Source of the DNA: Mycobacterium sp. 1081908.1
GTDB lineage: Bacteria; Actinomycetota; Actinomycetes; Mycobacteriales; Mycobacteriaceae
NCBI RefSeq assembly: GCF_001673535.1
Contig: NZ_LZLY01000100.1
Location: 1 to 38,234 of the forward strand
Direction of reading: 5' to 3'
Length of the DNA stretch: 38,234 nt
Shown here piece by piece: positions 1-8,514 of the stretch. The notes under the pieces were generated by a model. That model saw only the letters and a list, made by a program, of their open reading frames with translations, was not told the origin of the DNA and searched no databases. The stretch's first letter is position 1. The number at the start of each line of letters is the position of its first letter. A program made the position numbers and the translations under genes.

Positions 1-382
1 CTAGCCAATTCGACATCACCAGCTGCACAAACGAATTGCGGTTGAGCTCGACCATCAGCGGGTGAACGGTCGCCGCCTGCGCCGCCTCGAAGACGCTGGC
101 CACCGCGCGGGCCTGCGTGGCCGCGCCTGACGCCTGGGCCGCCGCCTGACCGAGCCACCCCGCGTACGGGGTTGCCGCGGCCGCCATCGCCTGTGATGCC
201 GCGCCCTGCCACGCCTGGTCGGTCAATCCCGAGGTGATCGACGAGAACGACGACGCCGCCGATCCCAACTCCGAAGCTAAGCCGTCCCAGGCCGCCGCCG
301 CGTCCAGCATCGGCGCCGACCCGGCGCCACTGAACATCAGCAGAGAGTTGATTTCCGGCGGTAACACCGCGAAGTTCGCCAT
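1..382 (-). CDS. PPE family protein, N-terminal part (cut by window edge)
   Basis: PPE proteins are secreted or surface proteins of mycobacteria, exported by type VII (ESX) systems, usually ESX-5. Translation from the ATG at 382 gives [15 protein letters not shown], with the Pro-Pro-Glu signature at residues 8-10 and the WxG motif (AWQG) near residue 60. It continues for 127 codons and runs off the left edge, so the C-terminal class cannot be seen. The N-terminal DNA is very close to the PPE genes ending at 2111 and 5844, including a nearly identical stretch around the sequence encoding [16 protein letters not shown]. It lies 106 bp downstream of the next PPE gene on the same strand, so this is a tandem array. 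No PE partner gene is visible. Confidence 0.9.
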   Translation of the reverse strand, partial: MANFAVLPPEINSLLMFSGAGSAPMLDAAAAWDGLASELGSAASSFSSITSGLTDQAWQGAASQAMAAAATPYAGWLGQAAAQASGAATQARAVASVFEAAQAATVHPLMVELNRNSFVQLVMSNWL

Positions 383-488
383 TGAAGACCTACCTCCCGC
401 ACTCATCCCTTGTTTGTTGCTGGACGCTGTAGTAGAGCCGATCCGGTGAGCTACCGATCCCAACAAAAGAGCCGCAGAGCATGCCTGA

Positions 489-2111
489 CTACAGGCGGGC
501 CAGGTTAAACAGACCCGCGATCCCGGTGCCGATGTTGCCCAAGCCGGAGAGATCGCCGCTGAAGAAGCCGCTTCCGGCGCCGATGATGGGGCCCGTGACG
601 CCGGTGTTGAAGAACCCCGAGACATCGCTGTTGCTCACCGAACCGCCGGTGACTTTGTTGAAGAGGCCCGAGACGTCTCCGTTGAAGGCGGTGCCGCCGC
701 TGGCCGAGTTGAAGAAGCCCGACACGAATTGGCCGGTGTTCCCGAAGCCCGATTCACCCTTACCGGTGTTGTTGAATCCCGAGTTGACCAGGCCGCTGTC
801 GGTGGTGAACCCGACGCCCGTGTTCACGTTGCCAGAATTCAAGAAACCCGTGTTTGTGTTGCCCGAATTGCCAAAGCCCGTATTGACGTCGCCCGCATTC
901 CAGAAGCCCGTGTTTGCGTCACCCGAATTCCCGAAGCCTGTGGCGGAGTTCCCCGAATTCCAGAAGCCGGTGTCGAACTGGCCCGCGTTCCCGAAGCCCG
1001 TGCCGAGAGTATTCGAGTTCCCTAACCCGAAGTTTAAGACGCCGGAGTTTCCGATGCCGATGTTGTTGATGCTGCCCACAACTCCGGCCCCACCCGGCAC
1101 AAGGGTATTGACACCCGAGTTGAAGATGCCGATGTTGCCGCTGCCCGAGTTGAAGAAGCCGATATTGTTCGTGCCGGAATTCCCGAAGCCGATGTTGCCG
1201 CTGCCCGAGTTCAGCCCGGCGAAAGCGAATTGACCGGTTGCCGAGTTGTAGTAAGCATTCCCGATACCGATCAGATTGTTACCCGTAAGGCCGAAGCCGA
1301 CGTTGCCGTTGCCGGTGTTCCCGCCGCCGATGTTCGCGTTGCCGAGGTTGCCCAAGCCGAAGTTGCCGTTGCCCCCGTTACCGATGCCGACGTTATGACC
1401 GCCCGGATCTCCGGTCATCATGCTGGCCTCGCCGAAATTCCCAAAGCCGATGTTGGCGTTGCCGATGTTTCCGCCGCCGAGGTTGGAGTTGCCGGTGTTT
1501 CCGCTGCCGAGGTTGCCGCTGCCTTTGTTGCCGCTGCCCAGGTTGGCATTGCCGAGGTTGCCGATGCCCAGGTTGGGCAGCGTGGCGACGATGTCCTGCA
1601 GGGTCTGGGCGGGCGCCAGCTGCGCGGCCGCCGCCGATGCCCCGCCGTGGTAGCCCACCATCGCCGCCACGTCCTGGGCCCACATCGCCTCGTAGTCGCC
1701 CTCGAGTTGAGCGATCGCTGGCGCGTTGAGGCCGAACCAGTTCGACATCACCATCTGCACCAGCGAATTGCGGTTCAGTTCCACCATGATCGGATGCACC
1801 GTCGCGGCCTGCGCAGCCTCGAACGCGCTGATCACCGCGCGGGCCTGCCCGGCTGCCGTGGCTGCCTGGGAGGCCGCCGCGCTCAACCACCCGCTGTAGG
1901 GGGCCGCCGCCGCCGTCATCGCCTGGGCCGCCGGGCCTTGCCAGGCCTGACCGGCCAGCCCCGACGTCACCGACGCGAACGACGACGCCGCCGAACCCAG
2001 CTCCGAGGCCAACCCATCCCAGGCGGCCGCGGCTTCCAACATGGGAGCTGAACCCGCGCCAGCAAAGATCAATGCCGAATTCAACTCGGGGGGCAACACC
2101 AAAAAGCTCAC
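489..2111 (-). CDS. PPE-MPTR family protein (PPE64 position)
   Basis: This is a 540-residue PPE protein starting at a GTG ([12 protein letters not shown]). The PPE domain covers about residues 1-175 and has the WxG motif (AWQGPAA). From about residue 180 to the end, the protein is built of Asn-Gly-rich MPTR pentapeptides (NxGxG units such as GNLGSGNTG), with longer phenylalanine-bearing repeats later (GFGNSG, GFFNSG). MPTR-type PPE proteins are ESX-5 substrates located in the outer envelope. The gene is divergent from kstR2, which is where M. tuberculosis has PPE64 (Rv3558). Positional orthology is likely, but repeat proteins diverge quickly. The start codon is about 255 bp from the KstR2 operator, so control by KstR2 is uncertain. 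Confidence 0.92.
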   Translation of the reverse strand: MSFLVLPPELNSALIFAGAGSAPMLEAAAAWDGLASELGSAASSFASVTSGLAGQAWQGPAAQAMTAAAAPYSGWLSAAASQAATAAGQARAVISAFEAAQAATVHPIMVELNRNSLVQMVMSNWFGLNAPAIAQLEGDYEAMWAQDVAAMVGYHGGASAAAAQLAPAQTLQDIVATLPNLGIGNLGNANLGSGNKGSGNLGSGNTGNSNLGGGNIGNANIGFGNFGEASMMTGDPGGHNVGIGNGGNGNFGLGNLGNANIGGGNTGNGNVGFGLTGNNLIGIGNAYYNSATGQFAFAGLNSGSGNIGFGNSGTNNIGFFNSGSGNIGIFNSGVNTLVPGGAGVVGSINNIGIGNSGVLNFGLGNSNTLGTGFGNAGQFDTGFWNSGNSATGFGNSGDANTGFWNAGDVNTGFGNSGNTNTGFLNSGNVNTGVGFTTDSGLVNSGFNNTGKGESGFGNTGQFVSGFFNSASGGTAFNGDVSGLFNKVTGGSVSNSDVSGFFNTGVTGPIIGAGSGFFSGDLSGLGNIGTGIAGLFNLARL

Positions 2112-2366
2112 GGCCGTAGCCTCCTAGCTGTCCAGCCTGCCGCAGCGGCGGGCTTTAGTTGACGTGGCACACTGTTTGTTTGGCGGCCGGTGCCGTCGCA
2201 TGTTCCGGCTGCGCACACGAATGACGCGGCTCCTCGATCGGCTACCGATTCCCCGGCTGACGCCACAGCAAACCGTCACGGTTGGTAGGGTACGGCTCCG
2301 CAGCCGAAAGCGGACGTTTTCCCGAAAAATGTCTTACCGGCTCTTCCGCTTCGCTCCAGCTAGCCG

Positions 2367-2380
2367 AGCAAGCGCTTGGT
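2367..2380. promoter_or_regulatory. KstR2 operator (kstR2 autoregulation)
   Basis: AGCAAGCGCTTGGT matches the KstR2 consensus AnCAAGnnCTTGnT at every fixed position. It ends 15 bp before the kstR2 start codon and just upstream of the -10 candidate TACCCT (2384-2389), where a bound repressor would block RNA polymerase. KstR2 is known to repress its own gene and to release DNA when it binds HIP-CoA, a bicyclic cholesterol intermediate. Confidence 0.88.
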
Positions 2381-2383
2381 TGA

Positions 2384-2395
2384 TACCCTGATTCC
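2384..2395 (+). promoter_or_regulatory. Probable leaderless -10 region of kstR2
   Basis: TACCCT at 2384-2389 fits the mycobacterial -10 pattern TANNNT. Six bases (2390-2395) separate it from the GTG start at 2396, so transcription would begin at or next to the start codon. No convincing -35 hexamer and no Shine-Dalgarno sequence are visible. Confidence 0.5.
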
Positions 2396-2998
2396 GTGGA
2401 GCGAGCGACCGGTCAGGCTAATAGCCGGCGAGACGAGTTACTTGCGCTCGCCGCGACCATGTTCGCCGAGCGCGGTCTGCGCGCCACCACCGTGCGCGAT
2501 ATCGCCGACGGCGCGGGCATCCTGTCCGGAAGCTTGTACCACCATTTCTCCTCCAAAGAGGAGATGGTCGACGAGTTGCTCCGCGAATTCCTGGAGTGGT
2601 TGTTCAACCGATACCGCGAAATCATCGACGGCGAGCCGAATCCGCTGGAACGGCTCAAGGGTCTGTTCATGGCGTCCTTCGAGGCGATCGAGGATCGTCA
2701 CGCCCAGGTCGTCATCTACCAGGACGAGGCCAAACGGCTGCTGTCGCAGGAACGGTTCTCCTACATCGAGGACATGAACCGCCAACAACGCAAGATGTGG
2801 GTAGAGGTGCTCAATCAGGGCATCGACGACGGCTGCTTCCGGCCCGACCTCGACGTCGACCTCGTCTACCGATTCATCCGTGACACCACCTGGGTGTCGG
2901 TGCGCTGGTATCAACCCGGCGGACCGCTCACCGCGCAGCAGGTGGGTCAGCAATATCTCGCCATTGTCCTTGGCGGCATTACCAAAGAAGGAGTCTGA
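2396..2998 (+). CDS. kstR2: TetR-family repressor KstR2
   Basis: This 200-residue TetR regulator controls the genes for degradation of steroid rings C and D (HIP degradation). The N-terminal helix-turn-helix lies at about residues 15-60 (TTVRDIADGAGILSGSLYHH), followed by a helical ligand domain. As I recall the M. tuberculosis protein Rv3557c, it has the same length and is very similar along its whole length, including the C-terminal GGITKEGV. The GTG start was chosen because it gives the family's usual N-terminus (MERATGQANSRR) and lies 6 nt after a -10 element. A KstR2 operator lies just upstream. fadA6 follows after 3 bp, so the two are co-transcribed. The ligand is HIP-CoA by family knowledge. 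Confidence 0.96.
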   Translation: MERATGQANSRRDELLALAATMFAERGLRATTVRDIADGAGILSGSLYHHFSSKEEMVDELLREFLEWLFNRYREIIDGEPNPLERLKGLFMASFEAIEDRHAQVVIYQDEAKRLLSQERFSYIEDMNRQQRKMWVEVLNQGIDDGCFRPDLDVDLVYRFIRDTTWVSVRWYQPGGPLTAQQVGQQYLAIVLGGITKEGV

Positions 2999-3001
2999 AC
3001 G

Positions 3002-4162
3002 ATGCCTGAGGCGTACGTCATCGACGCTGTGCGTACCGCGGTCGGCAAGCGCAACGGCGCGCTGGCCGGGGTGCATCCCGTCGACCTGGGCGCGCTGGGG
3101 TGGCGCGGACTGCTCGACCGGGTCGACGTCGACCCCGCCGCCGTTGAGGACGTGATCGCCGGGTGCGTCGACGCCATCGGCGGGCAGGCGGGCAACATCG
3201 CCCGGCTGTCGTGGCTCGCCGCCGGTTATCCCGAAGAGGTTCCCGGCGTCACCGTGGACCGGCAGTGCGGTTCCAGCCAGCAGGCGATTTCCTTTGGCGC
3301 GCAAGCGATCATGTCGGGAACGGCGGACCTCATCGTGGCCGGCGGCGTGCAGAACATGAGCCAGATCCCGATCTCGTCGGCGATGACCGTCGGCGAGCAG
3401 TTCGGCTTCACCTCGCCCACCAGCGAATCCAAGCAATGGCTGCACCGCTACGGCGACCAGGAGATCTCGCAGTTCCGCGGCTCGGAGATGATCGCCGAGA
3501 AGTGGAACCTGTCGCGGGAAGAGATGGAACGGTACTCGCTGACCAGCCACGAACGCGCCTTCGCGGCAATTCGCGGGGGACACTTCGACAACGAGATCAT
3601 CACTGTGGAAACCGAATCCGGCCCGTTCCGGGTCGACGAGGGTCCCCGTGAGTCGTCGCTGGAGAAGATGGCCGGCCTTAAGACGCTTGTCGAGGGGGGC
3701 CGGCTGACGGCGGCGATGGCCAGTCAGATCTCCGACGGCGCCAGCGCGGTGCTGCTGGCCTCCGAGCGCGCGGTCAAGGACCACGGACTGACACCCCGGG
3801 CCCGCATCCACCACATCAGCGCCCGTGCCGCCGACCCGGTGTTCATGCTGACCGGGCCCATCCCGGCGACCCGCTACGCACTGGAAAAGACCGGGCTCTC
3901 AATCGAAGACATCGACACCGTCGAGATCAACGAGGCGTTCGCGCCGGTGGTGCTGGCGTGGCTCAAGGAGATCAAGGCCGACCCCGGAAAGGTCAACCCC
4001 AACGGCGGCGCGATCGCCCTGGGTCACCCCCTGGGCGCCACCGGGGCCAAGCTGTTCACCTCCATGCTCAACGAACTCGAGCGAATCGGCGGCCGCTACG
4101 GCCTGCAGACGATGTGCGAGGGTGGCGGTACGGCCAACGTCACGATCATCGAGCGGCTCTAA
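3002..4162 (+). CDS. fadA6: Acetyl-CoA acyltransferase (thiolase) FadA6
   Basis: This 386-residue thiolase acts in the cytosolic breakdown of the HIP moiety (steroid rings C and D), where it performs CoA-dependent thiolytic cleavage of a beta-keto intermediate. The acyl-accepting cysteine is in DRQCGSS (about Cys89). The NEAFAP motif, the GHPLGATGA histidine motif and the C-terminal Cys-Glu-Gly-Gly-Gly (MCEGGG) general-base motif are all present, so the enzyme looks active. A Shine-Dalgarno GAAGGAG (2987-2993) lies 8 nt before the ATG and overlaps the end of kstR2. It corresponds to M. tuberculosis Rv3556c, which has the same kstR2-fadA6 arrangement. It is convergent with the PPE gene ending at 4198. 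Confidence 0.95.
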   Translation: MPEAYVIDAVRTAVGKRNGALAGVHPVDLGALGWRGLLDRVDVDPAAVEDVIAGCVDAIGGQAGNIARLSWLAAGYPEEVPGVTVDRQCGSSQQAISFGAQAIMSGTADLIVAGGVQNMSQIPISSAMTVGEQFGFTSPTSESKQWLHRYGDQEISQFRGSEMIAEKWNLSREEMERYSLTSHERAFAAIRGGHFDNEIITVETESGPFRVDEGPRESSLEKMAGLKTLVEGGRLTAAMASQISDGASAVLLASERAVKDHGLTPRARIHHISARAADPVFMLTGPIPATRYALEKTGLSIEDIDTVEINEAFAPVVLAWLKEIKADPGKVNPNGGAIALGHPLGATGAKLFTSMLNELERIGGRYGLQTMCEGGGTANVTIIERL

Positions 4163-4197
4163 TTCAGGGCGTCGGTGGGCCGAGGGCCCCTGATTCC

Positions 4198-5844
4198 TTA
4201 CGCGAACTGCTTCAGGATGTTTTCGACGCTGAGCAGCCCTGACATCAAACTCCCCGTGTTGAGCAGGCCCGAGTCGAAGCCGCTCAAGTTGGGGATGATG
4301 GTGCCCGGGATGCCGGTGTTGCCGATGCCGGAAATGTTTCCGTTGAGTCCCGGACTACCGCCGCTGACCGAGTTGAAGAGGCCGGAAAGCCGCCCGGCGG
4401 AGGCGCCGGTAGCGGTGTTGAAGAAGCCGGAGATGGCGGTTCCGGAGTTGCCGAAGCCGGAATTCTCGGCGACGACGTCGGTGGTGGAGCCGAAGGCTGT
4501 GTTCAGGTCACCGGAATTCCACGAGCCCGTGTTGATGCTCCCGGAATTCCCGAAGCCGGTGTTGATGATCCCCGAATTGCCGAAGCCCGTGTTCGTCTGG
4601 CCCGAATTCCAGAAGCCGGTGTTGAACGAGCCCGAGTTGTCGAAACCGGTGTTCAAAGTTCCGCTGTTTCCGAAGCCGAAGTTGCCGGTCAATGCGTTGC
4701 CGAAGCCCAGGTTGCCGCTGCCCGCGTTGCCGATGCCGAAGTTGCCGAAACTGGTGGACGTCAGGGCGCCGCCCGAGTTGAAGATGCCGACGTTGCCGTT
4801 GCCGGAGTTGAAGAACCCGATGTTGTTCGAACCCGAGTTGCCGAAGCCGATATTGCCGGCGCCGGAGTTCAGTCCCGCGAAGGTGAACTGGCCCGTCGCC
4901 GAATTGTAGTAGGCGTTTCCGACCCCGATCAGATTGTTCCCATTGAGGCCGAAGCCGATGTTGTTGTTGCCGCTGTTGCCGGCGCCGATGTTTCCGTTCC
5001 CGGAGTTGCCGAGGCCGAAGTTGTTGTTGCCGTAATTGCCCATGCCGAAATTACCGCCCGGGTTCGAGCTGGTAAGGGCATTGCCATTGTTTCCGAAGCC
5101 GACGTTCAGGTTGCCGGTGTTCCCACTGCCGATGTTTCCGCTGCCGGTGTTGCCGTTGCCGATGTTGTTATTGCTGCTGCCGGCGGGGTTGCCGTTGCCG
5201 GTGCCGATGTTTCCGCTGCCGGTGTTGCCGCTACCGATGTTTCCCGTGCCGGTGTTGCCGTTGCCGATGTTGCCGGTGCCGCCCTTGTTCCCGATGCCGA
5301 TGTTGGGCAGGGCCGCCAGCAGATCTTGTATCCCTTGTGCGGGTGTCAGGTTCGCGGCCGCCGCCGACGCGCCGGAGTAGTAGCCGAACATTGCGTCCAC
5401 ATCCCGAGCCCACATCTCTTCGTACTCGGCCTCGAGTTGCGCGATCACCGGCGCGTTCAACCCGAACCAATTCGACATCACCGTCCGCACAAACGAATTG
5501 CGGTTGAGCTCCACCATGAGCGGATGGACCGTGGCGGCTTGCGCGGCCTCGAACGCGCTCACCACCGCACGTGCCTGGCCCGCCGCTCCCGCCGCTTCGG
5601 CAGCGGTCTGGCTCAGCAATCGCGTGTAGGGCGCGGCCGCGGCCAGCATGGCCTCGGAGGCGGCGCCCTGCCACGCTTGACCTGCGAGTCCGGAGGTAAC
5701 CGAGCCGAACGACGCCGCCGCGCTGCCCAGCTCGGATGCCAAGCCATCCCACGCGGCCGCCGCGTTGAGCATCGGTGCCGAACCGGCGCCGGAAAACATC
5801 AGCAGAGAGTTGATTTCCGGCGGCAGGACCATGAAATTGGCCAT
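4198..5844 (-). CDS. PPE-MPTR family protein
   Basis: This is a 548-residue PPE protein beginning [13 protein letters not shown], with the PPE motif at residues 8-10 and AWQG in the WxG loop. After about residue 180 it consists of MPTR repeats: first short NxGxGN units (GNTGSGNIG), then GFGNSG/GFWNSG units, and finally longer [13 protein letters not shown] units. The N-terminal domain is nearly the same as that of the PPE genes at 1-382 and 489-2111, which suggests duplication or gene conversion. M. tuberculosis has fdxB and Rv3555c between fadA6 and ipdC and, as I recall, no PPE gene there, so this copy appears specific to this lineage. It lies convergent with fadA6 (35 bp apart) and has no PE partner. 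Confidence 0.93.
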   Translation of the reverse strand: MANFMVLPPEINSLLMFSGAGSAPMLNAAAAWDGLASELGSAAASFGSVTSGLAGQAWQGAASEAMLAAAAPYTRLLSQTAAEAAGAAGQARAVVSAFEAAQAATVHPLMVELNRNSFVRTVMSNWFGLNAPVIAQLEAEYEEMWARDVDAMFGYYSGASAAAANLTPAQGIQDLLAALPNIGIGNKGGTGNIGNGNTGTGNIGSGNTGSGNIGTGNGNPAGSSNNNIGNGNTGSGNIGSGNTGNLNVGFGNNGNALTSSNPGGNFGMGNYGNNNFGLGNSGNGNIGAGNSGNNNIGFGLNGNNLIGVGNAYYNSATGQFTFAGLNSGAGNIGFGNSGSNNIGFFNSGNGNVGIFNSGGALTSTSFGNFGIGNAGSGNLGFGNALTGNFGFGNSGTLNTGFDNSGSFNTGFWNSGQTNTGFGNSGIINTGFGNSGSINTGSWNSGDLNTAFGSTTDVVAENSGFGNSGTAISGFFNTATGASAGRLSGLFNSVSGGSPGLNGNISGIGNTGIPGTIIPNLSGFDSGLLNTGSLMSGLLSVENILKQFA

Positions 5845-5994
5845 CTTCCAACCTCCTCGTTACTCCGGGCGGCGTTTGGCCGACCCGATGCCTCGTCGAG
5901 ACGGGCAGTTCCGTCAGACGGTACGCCGGTGCGAAGCGCAGGTCCGGATTTTCACCGGATGTTTTAGCGCTGGACTATTCGCGGGTGGGCCTGG

Positions 5995-6732
5995 TCAGGC
6001 GGCGAGGACCAGCGCGATCCCAGCGAGGGCCAGCAGCCAGCTGGTGAAGCTGCCGACGAGGAAGTACTCGGTCACCTCGTCGATGCCGACCTCGCCGTTA
6101 CGCTCCTTCTGGGCGCTCAATTCCGGAAACCGAATGATGCCTTTGGCCGCGATGACGGCGCTGGCCGCGGCCACCTGTCCGCCGACGCCTAGGCTCAAGA
6201 TCAGCAGGCGCTCCATCGGACCCAGCAGCCGGCCGCCCTTGAGCCGGTCCGACGGCTGCGGCTCGCCGAGCGGACGCACCGCCCCCACCGCGCCAAGCAC
6301 TAAGCGCACCAGCTGATTAGCGGTGCCGAACTGCACCACGACCACCCCGATGACCATCAGCAGCCGCGTCGGCGTGACGTGGCTGAGCGGCAGTTGCACC
6401 CACCCGGACCACCGGGCGACGAGCCCGTGGACCGCCGAGGACCACCCGGACAGCACGATCAACAGCGTCAGCGCGGCCACGAACACGGCCAAGGGCGCGG
6501 CCTGCCGCCTGCCCCTGAGCTCGCTGCGCCGGCACAACCACTCCCAGGCCACGGACGCGGTGGCCGCCAGCACGAGCAGCGCGATGTCCCCGGCATGCCA
6601 CAGCCCGGCCAGCGCCGCGCACACCGCCACCACGACCGGCCCGATCGCCAGCGACGGCCACGCGGCGCGAACCGCTCGACGACACAGGTCGGCGACTCCC
6701 AGCGCGATCAGTAGGACGGCCACGGCGCTCAC
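5995..6732 (-). CDS. Integral membrane protein, DUF3307-like, partner of SatD
   Basis: This is a 245-residue protein rich in hydrophobic segments. I count about six to seven likely membrane helices, for example at about residues 3-20, 25-60 and 85-105, and near the C-terminus. The C-terminal third (RLLGPMERLLILSLGVGGQ, then VIAAKGIIRFPEL, then TEYFLVGSFTSWLLALAGI) resembles the C-terminal block of DUF3307 membrane proteins, which are often encoded beside satD genes. The GTG start overlaps the satD stop codon by four bases, so translation is coupled. The function is not known. Its role must involve the membrane and probably the SatD partner. As I recall, M. tuberculosis has no such gene at this position. 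Confidence 0.55.
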   Translation of the reverse strand: MSAVAVLLIALGVADLCRRAVRAAWPSLAIGPVVVAVCAALAGLWHAGDIALLVLAATASVAWEWLCRRSELRGRRQAAPLAVFVAALTLLIVLSGWSSAVHGLVARWSGWVQLPLSHVTPTRLLMVIGVVVVQFGTANQLVRLVLGAVGAVRPLGEPQPSDRLKGGRLLGPMERLLILSLGVGGQVAAASAVIAAKGIIRFPELSAQKERNGEVGIDEVTEYFLVGSFTSWLLALAGIALVLAA

Positions 6733-7376
6733 GGCAGGGTCCGAAGATATTGGCTGGCAAGGACAATCAGATCCAGACCGTCGCGGGCCGCCCGCTGGGA
6801 CACCGCTGACGGGCTGATGCCTTCGCCCGCGGCGAGTTCCCTTTTGGTCCGGCCGGTCATCAATCCCCTCACAATCCGTAACGATCTTTCATCGAGCGAT
6901 CCAAGCAGATGGTCCCGACAAATCAGGGCGGCGTTGACGGCGGCGGCGTCGGCGCGGGTGTTCTCGCCCGCCCGAAAGGTCGTGCGCACCAGCGCGAAGC
7001 CGGGCTGGCGCTGAGCCTCCGCGGTGTGCTGGATGGCCGCTCGGGCGGCCCACCATCCGGGCCCGTCCTGGATGCGTGCGTCGGCGTCGAGGATGGTGAC
7101 TTCCCCCCAACCGAGGCCGAATCGGACGTCGACCTCGGGGGCAACTGCCAGCCTCAGGGAGAGCGCGGCGTCGATCGCGGCGCCGACGGTCGGATAGCTG
7201 CCCTGAAACTCGTCGCCAACGGTGAAGGCCGGCGGGTCGATCGCACCCGCGGCGACCCGGCCCAATGCGGCGGCGACGCGCTGGTGCAGGTCGGTGCGGT
7301 CGGTGGCGCGCCGTGAGCCGACCACGTCGCCGATCATCGTCGCCCGAAGTGAAGGCTTTCCCTTCACCTTGCTCAT
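6729..7376 (-). CDS. SatD family protein with C-terminal helix-turn-helix
   Basis: This is a 215-residue protein. The N-terminal part (MIGDVVGSRRATDR at about residues 14-27) and the following GDEFQG motif (about residues 67-72) are typical of the SatD family, named after the satCDE genes of Streptococcus mutans that affect acid tolerance. The order GDEFQG, then a VRFGLGWGEV segment, then WWAARAAI looks like a nucleotide-cyclase or polymerase palm fold, which is my inference. The C-terminal 50 residues (ELAAGEGISPSAVSQRAARDG) form a sigma-region-4-like or LuxR-like helix-turn-helix, suggesting DNA binding. The stop codon overlaps the start of the membrane protein gene. A leaderless promoter sits directly upstream. 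The biochemical function is unknown. Confidence 0.62.
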   Translation of the reverse strand: MSKVKGKPSLRATMIGDVVGSRRATDRTDLHQRVAAALGRVAAGAIDPPAFTVGDEFQGSYPTVGAAIDAALSLRLAVAPEVDVRFGLGWGEVTILDADARIQDGPGWWAARAAIQHTAEAQRQPGFALVRTTFRAGENTRADAAAVNAALICRDHLLGSLDERSLRIVRGLMTGRTKRELAAGEGISPSAVSQRAARDGLDLIVLASQYLRTLP

Positions 7377-7382
7377 ATGAAG

Positions 7383-7413
7383 ACTATAGCTTAATCTCGG
7401 TCTAATTTAGCAA
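7383..7413 (-). promoter_or_regulatory. AT-rich leaderless promoter of the satD pair
   Basis: On the minus strand, TATAGT (7383-7388) is a -10 hexamer placed exactly 6 nt before the ATG at 7376. TTGCTA (7408-7413) is a -35 candidate with a 19-bp spacer. The 50 bp here are unusually AT-rich for this genome and carry two direct copies of AGCTTAAT (7388-7395 and 7416-7423, on the plus strand), spaced 28 bp apart. These could be binding sites for the SatD helix-turn-helix. There is no Shine-Dalgarno sequence. Confidence 0.55.
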
Positions 7414-7440
7414 TAAGCTTAATAAGTGCCCGGAGGAAAG

Positions 7441-8514
7441 CTAGGGTTCCACGAGCGCGGCGGCCGCCTGCAGATGCTTCACAGCGTCGCTAACGATGCC
7501 TTCGATCAGTTCCGCGCACGACGGCAAGTCGTCCAGGATCCCGGCCACCTGCCCGGACGCCAGCACGCCGGCCTCGGTGTTGCCCTCCACCAGCCCCGCC
7601 TTGAGCAGCATCGGGGTGTTCGCCGCCATCACCACCTGCGACCAGGTCAGCTCCTTGCCGTGGCGCATCGCCAGGCCGTCTCGGATCATGGAGGCCCAGG
7701 TCATCTGCGACATGCTCTTGAACTTCGCCGCGTTGCGCACCGCCGCGGTCAAACCCCGTACCGGCGAACCGTTTTCCAGCTTTTCGACCAACCCGGTCCG
7801 CAGCACCCGATGCGGCATGCCGTCGACTCGCGTGGTCACGACCGTGCCGTCCAGCGCCGCCTCGAGGTAACGCCGTTTGACCGCGTCGGGCACGGTGGAG
7901 TCCGAGGTGAGCAAGAACCTCGTGCCCATCGCCACGCCGGCTGCGCCGTAGGACAACGCAGCCGCGAGCCCGCGGCCGTCGAAGAATCCGCCCGCCGCGA
8001 TCACCGGGATCCCGGTGCCCTGCACGGCGTCCAGCACGGACGGCAGCAGCAGCGTGGTCGCGACGGGCCCGGTGTGCCCACCGCCCTCGCCGCCCTGCAC
8101 GATCATCGCGTCGGCGCCCCAAGCGGCGACCTTCTTTGCGTGCTTGGCCGCGCCGATCGACGGAACGACCACCGCGCCTGCCTCTTTCAGCCGGGCGATC
8201 AGCTCCTGCTTGGGCGCCAACGCGAAGGACGCGACCTTGACGCCCTCGCGGATCATCAACTCGACCCGGTCGCCGGCGTCGGCGGCGTCGGCGCGGATGT
8301 TCACGCCGAACGGCTTGTCGGTCGCGGCCTTGACCTTGGCGATCGCGGTCGCCAATTCGTCGAGCGTCATGGTCGCCGACGCCAGGATGCCGAGGCCGCC
8401 GGCGTTGGCGGTGGCCGAAACCAGCCGGGCGCCGGCCACCCAGCCCATCCCGGTTTGCACCACCGGATGCTCGACGCCGACCAGCTCGGTCAGCGGCGTG
8501 CGCAACCTCATCAA
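7441..8514 (-). CDS. ipdC: Flavin-dependent reductase IpdC (NMO/2-nitropropane dioxygenase-like)
   Basis: This 357-residue TIM-barrel flavoprotein belongs to the nitronate monooxygenase-like superfamily. The N-terminus has the family's TPLTELVGVEHPVVQTGMG segment, and the FMN phosphate-binding motif is VQGGEGGGHTG (about residues 138-148). In cholesterol degradation, IpdC oxidises 5-hydroxy-HIC-CoA (7a-methyl-hydrindanone CoA thioester) before ring opening. It is the last gene of the unit echA20-ipdA-ipdB-ipdC, with a 4-bp overlap with ipdB (8511-8514). The length matches M. tuberculosis Rv3553 (355 residues). The unit is preceded by a KstR2 operator at 10915. fdxB, which follows ipdC in M. 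tuberculosis, is missing here. Confidence 0.93.
   Translation of the reverse strand: MMRLRTPLTELVGVEHPVVQTGMGWVAGARLVSATANAGGLGILASATMTLDELATAIAKVKAATDKPFGVNIRADAADAGDRVELMIREGVKVASFALAPKQELIARLKEAGAVVVPSIGAAKHAKKVAAWGADAMIVQGGEGGGHTGPVATTLLLPSVLDAVQGTGIPVIAAGGFFDGRGLAAALSYGAAGVAMGTRFLLTSDSTVPDAVKRRYLEAALDGTVVTTRVDGMPHRVLRTGLVEKLENGSPVRGLTAAVRNAAKFKSMSQMTWASMIRDGLAMRHGKELTWSQVVMAANTPMLLKAGLVEGNTEAGVLASGQVAGILDDLPSCAELIEGIVSDAVKHLQAAAALVEP

Noticed and set aside
481..1233. Long plus-strand Pro/Leu-rich frame
   Set aside because: It is the complement of the Asn-Gly MPTR repeats of the PPE gene at 489-2111; the repeated codons keep the opposite strand open.
4170..4190. GGGCC..GGGCCC repeat between fadA6 and the PPE gene as a terminator
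   Set aside because: The stem is too short and has no T-tract, so no confident call.
4175..4909. Plus-strand Pro/Leu/Lys-rich frame of 244 codons
   Set aside because: Shadow of the MPTR region of the PPE gene at 4198-5844, with no start signal or family similarity.
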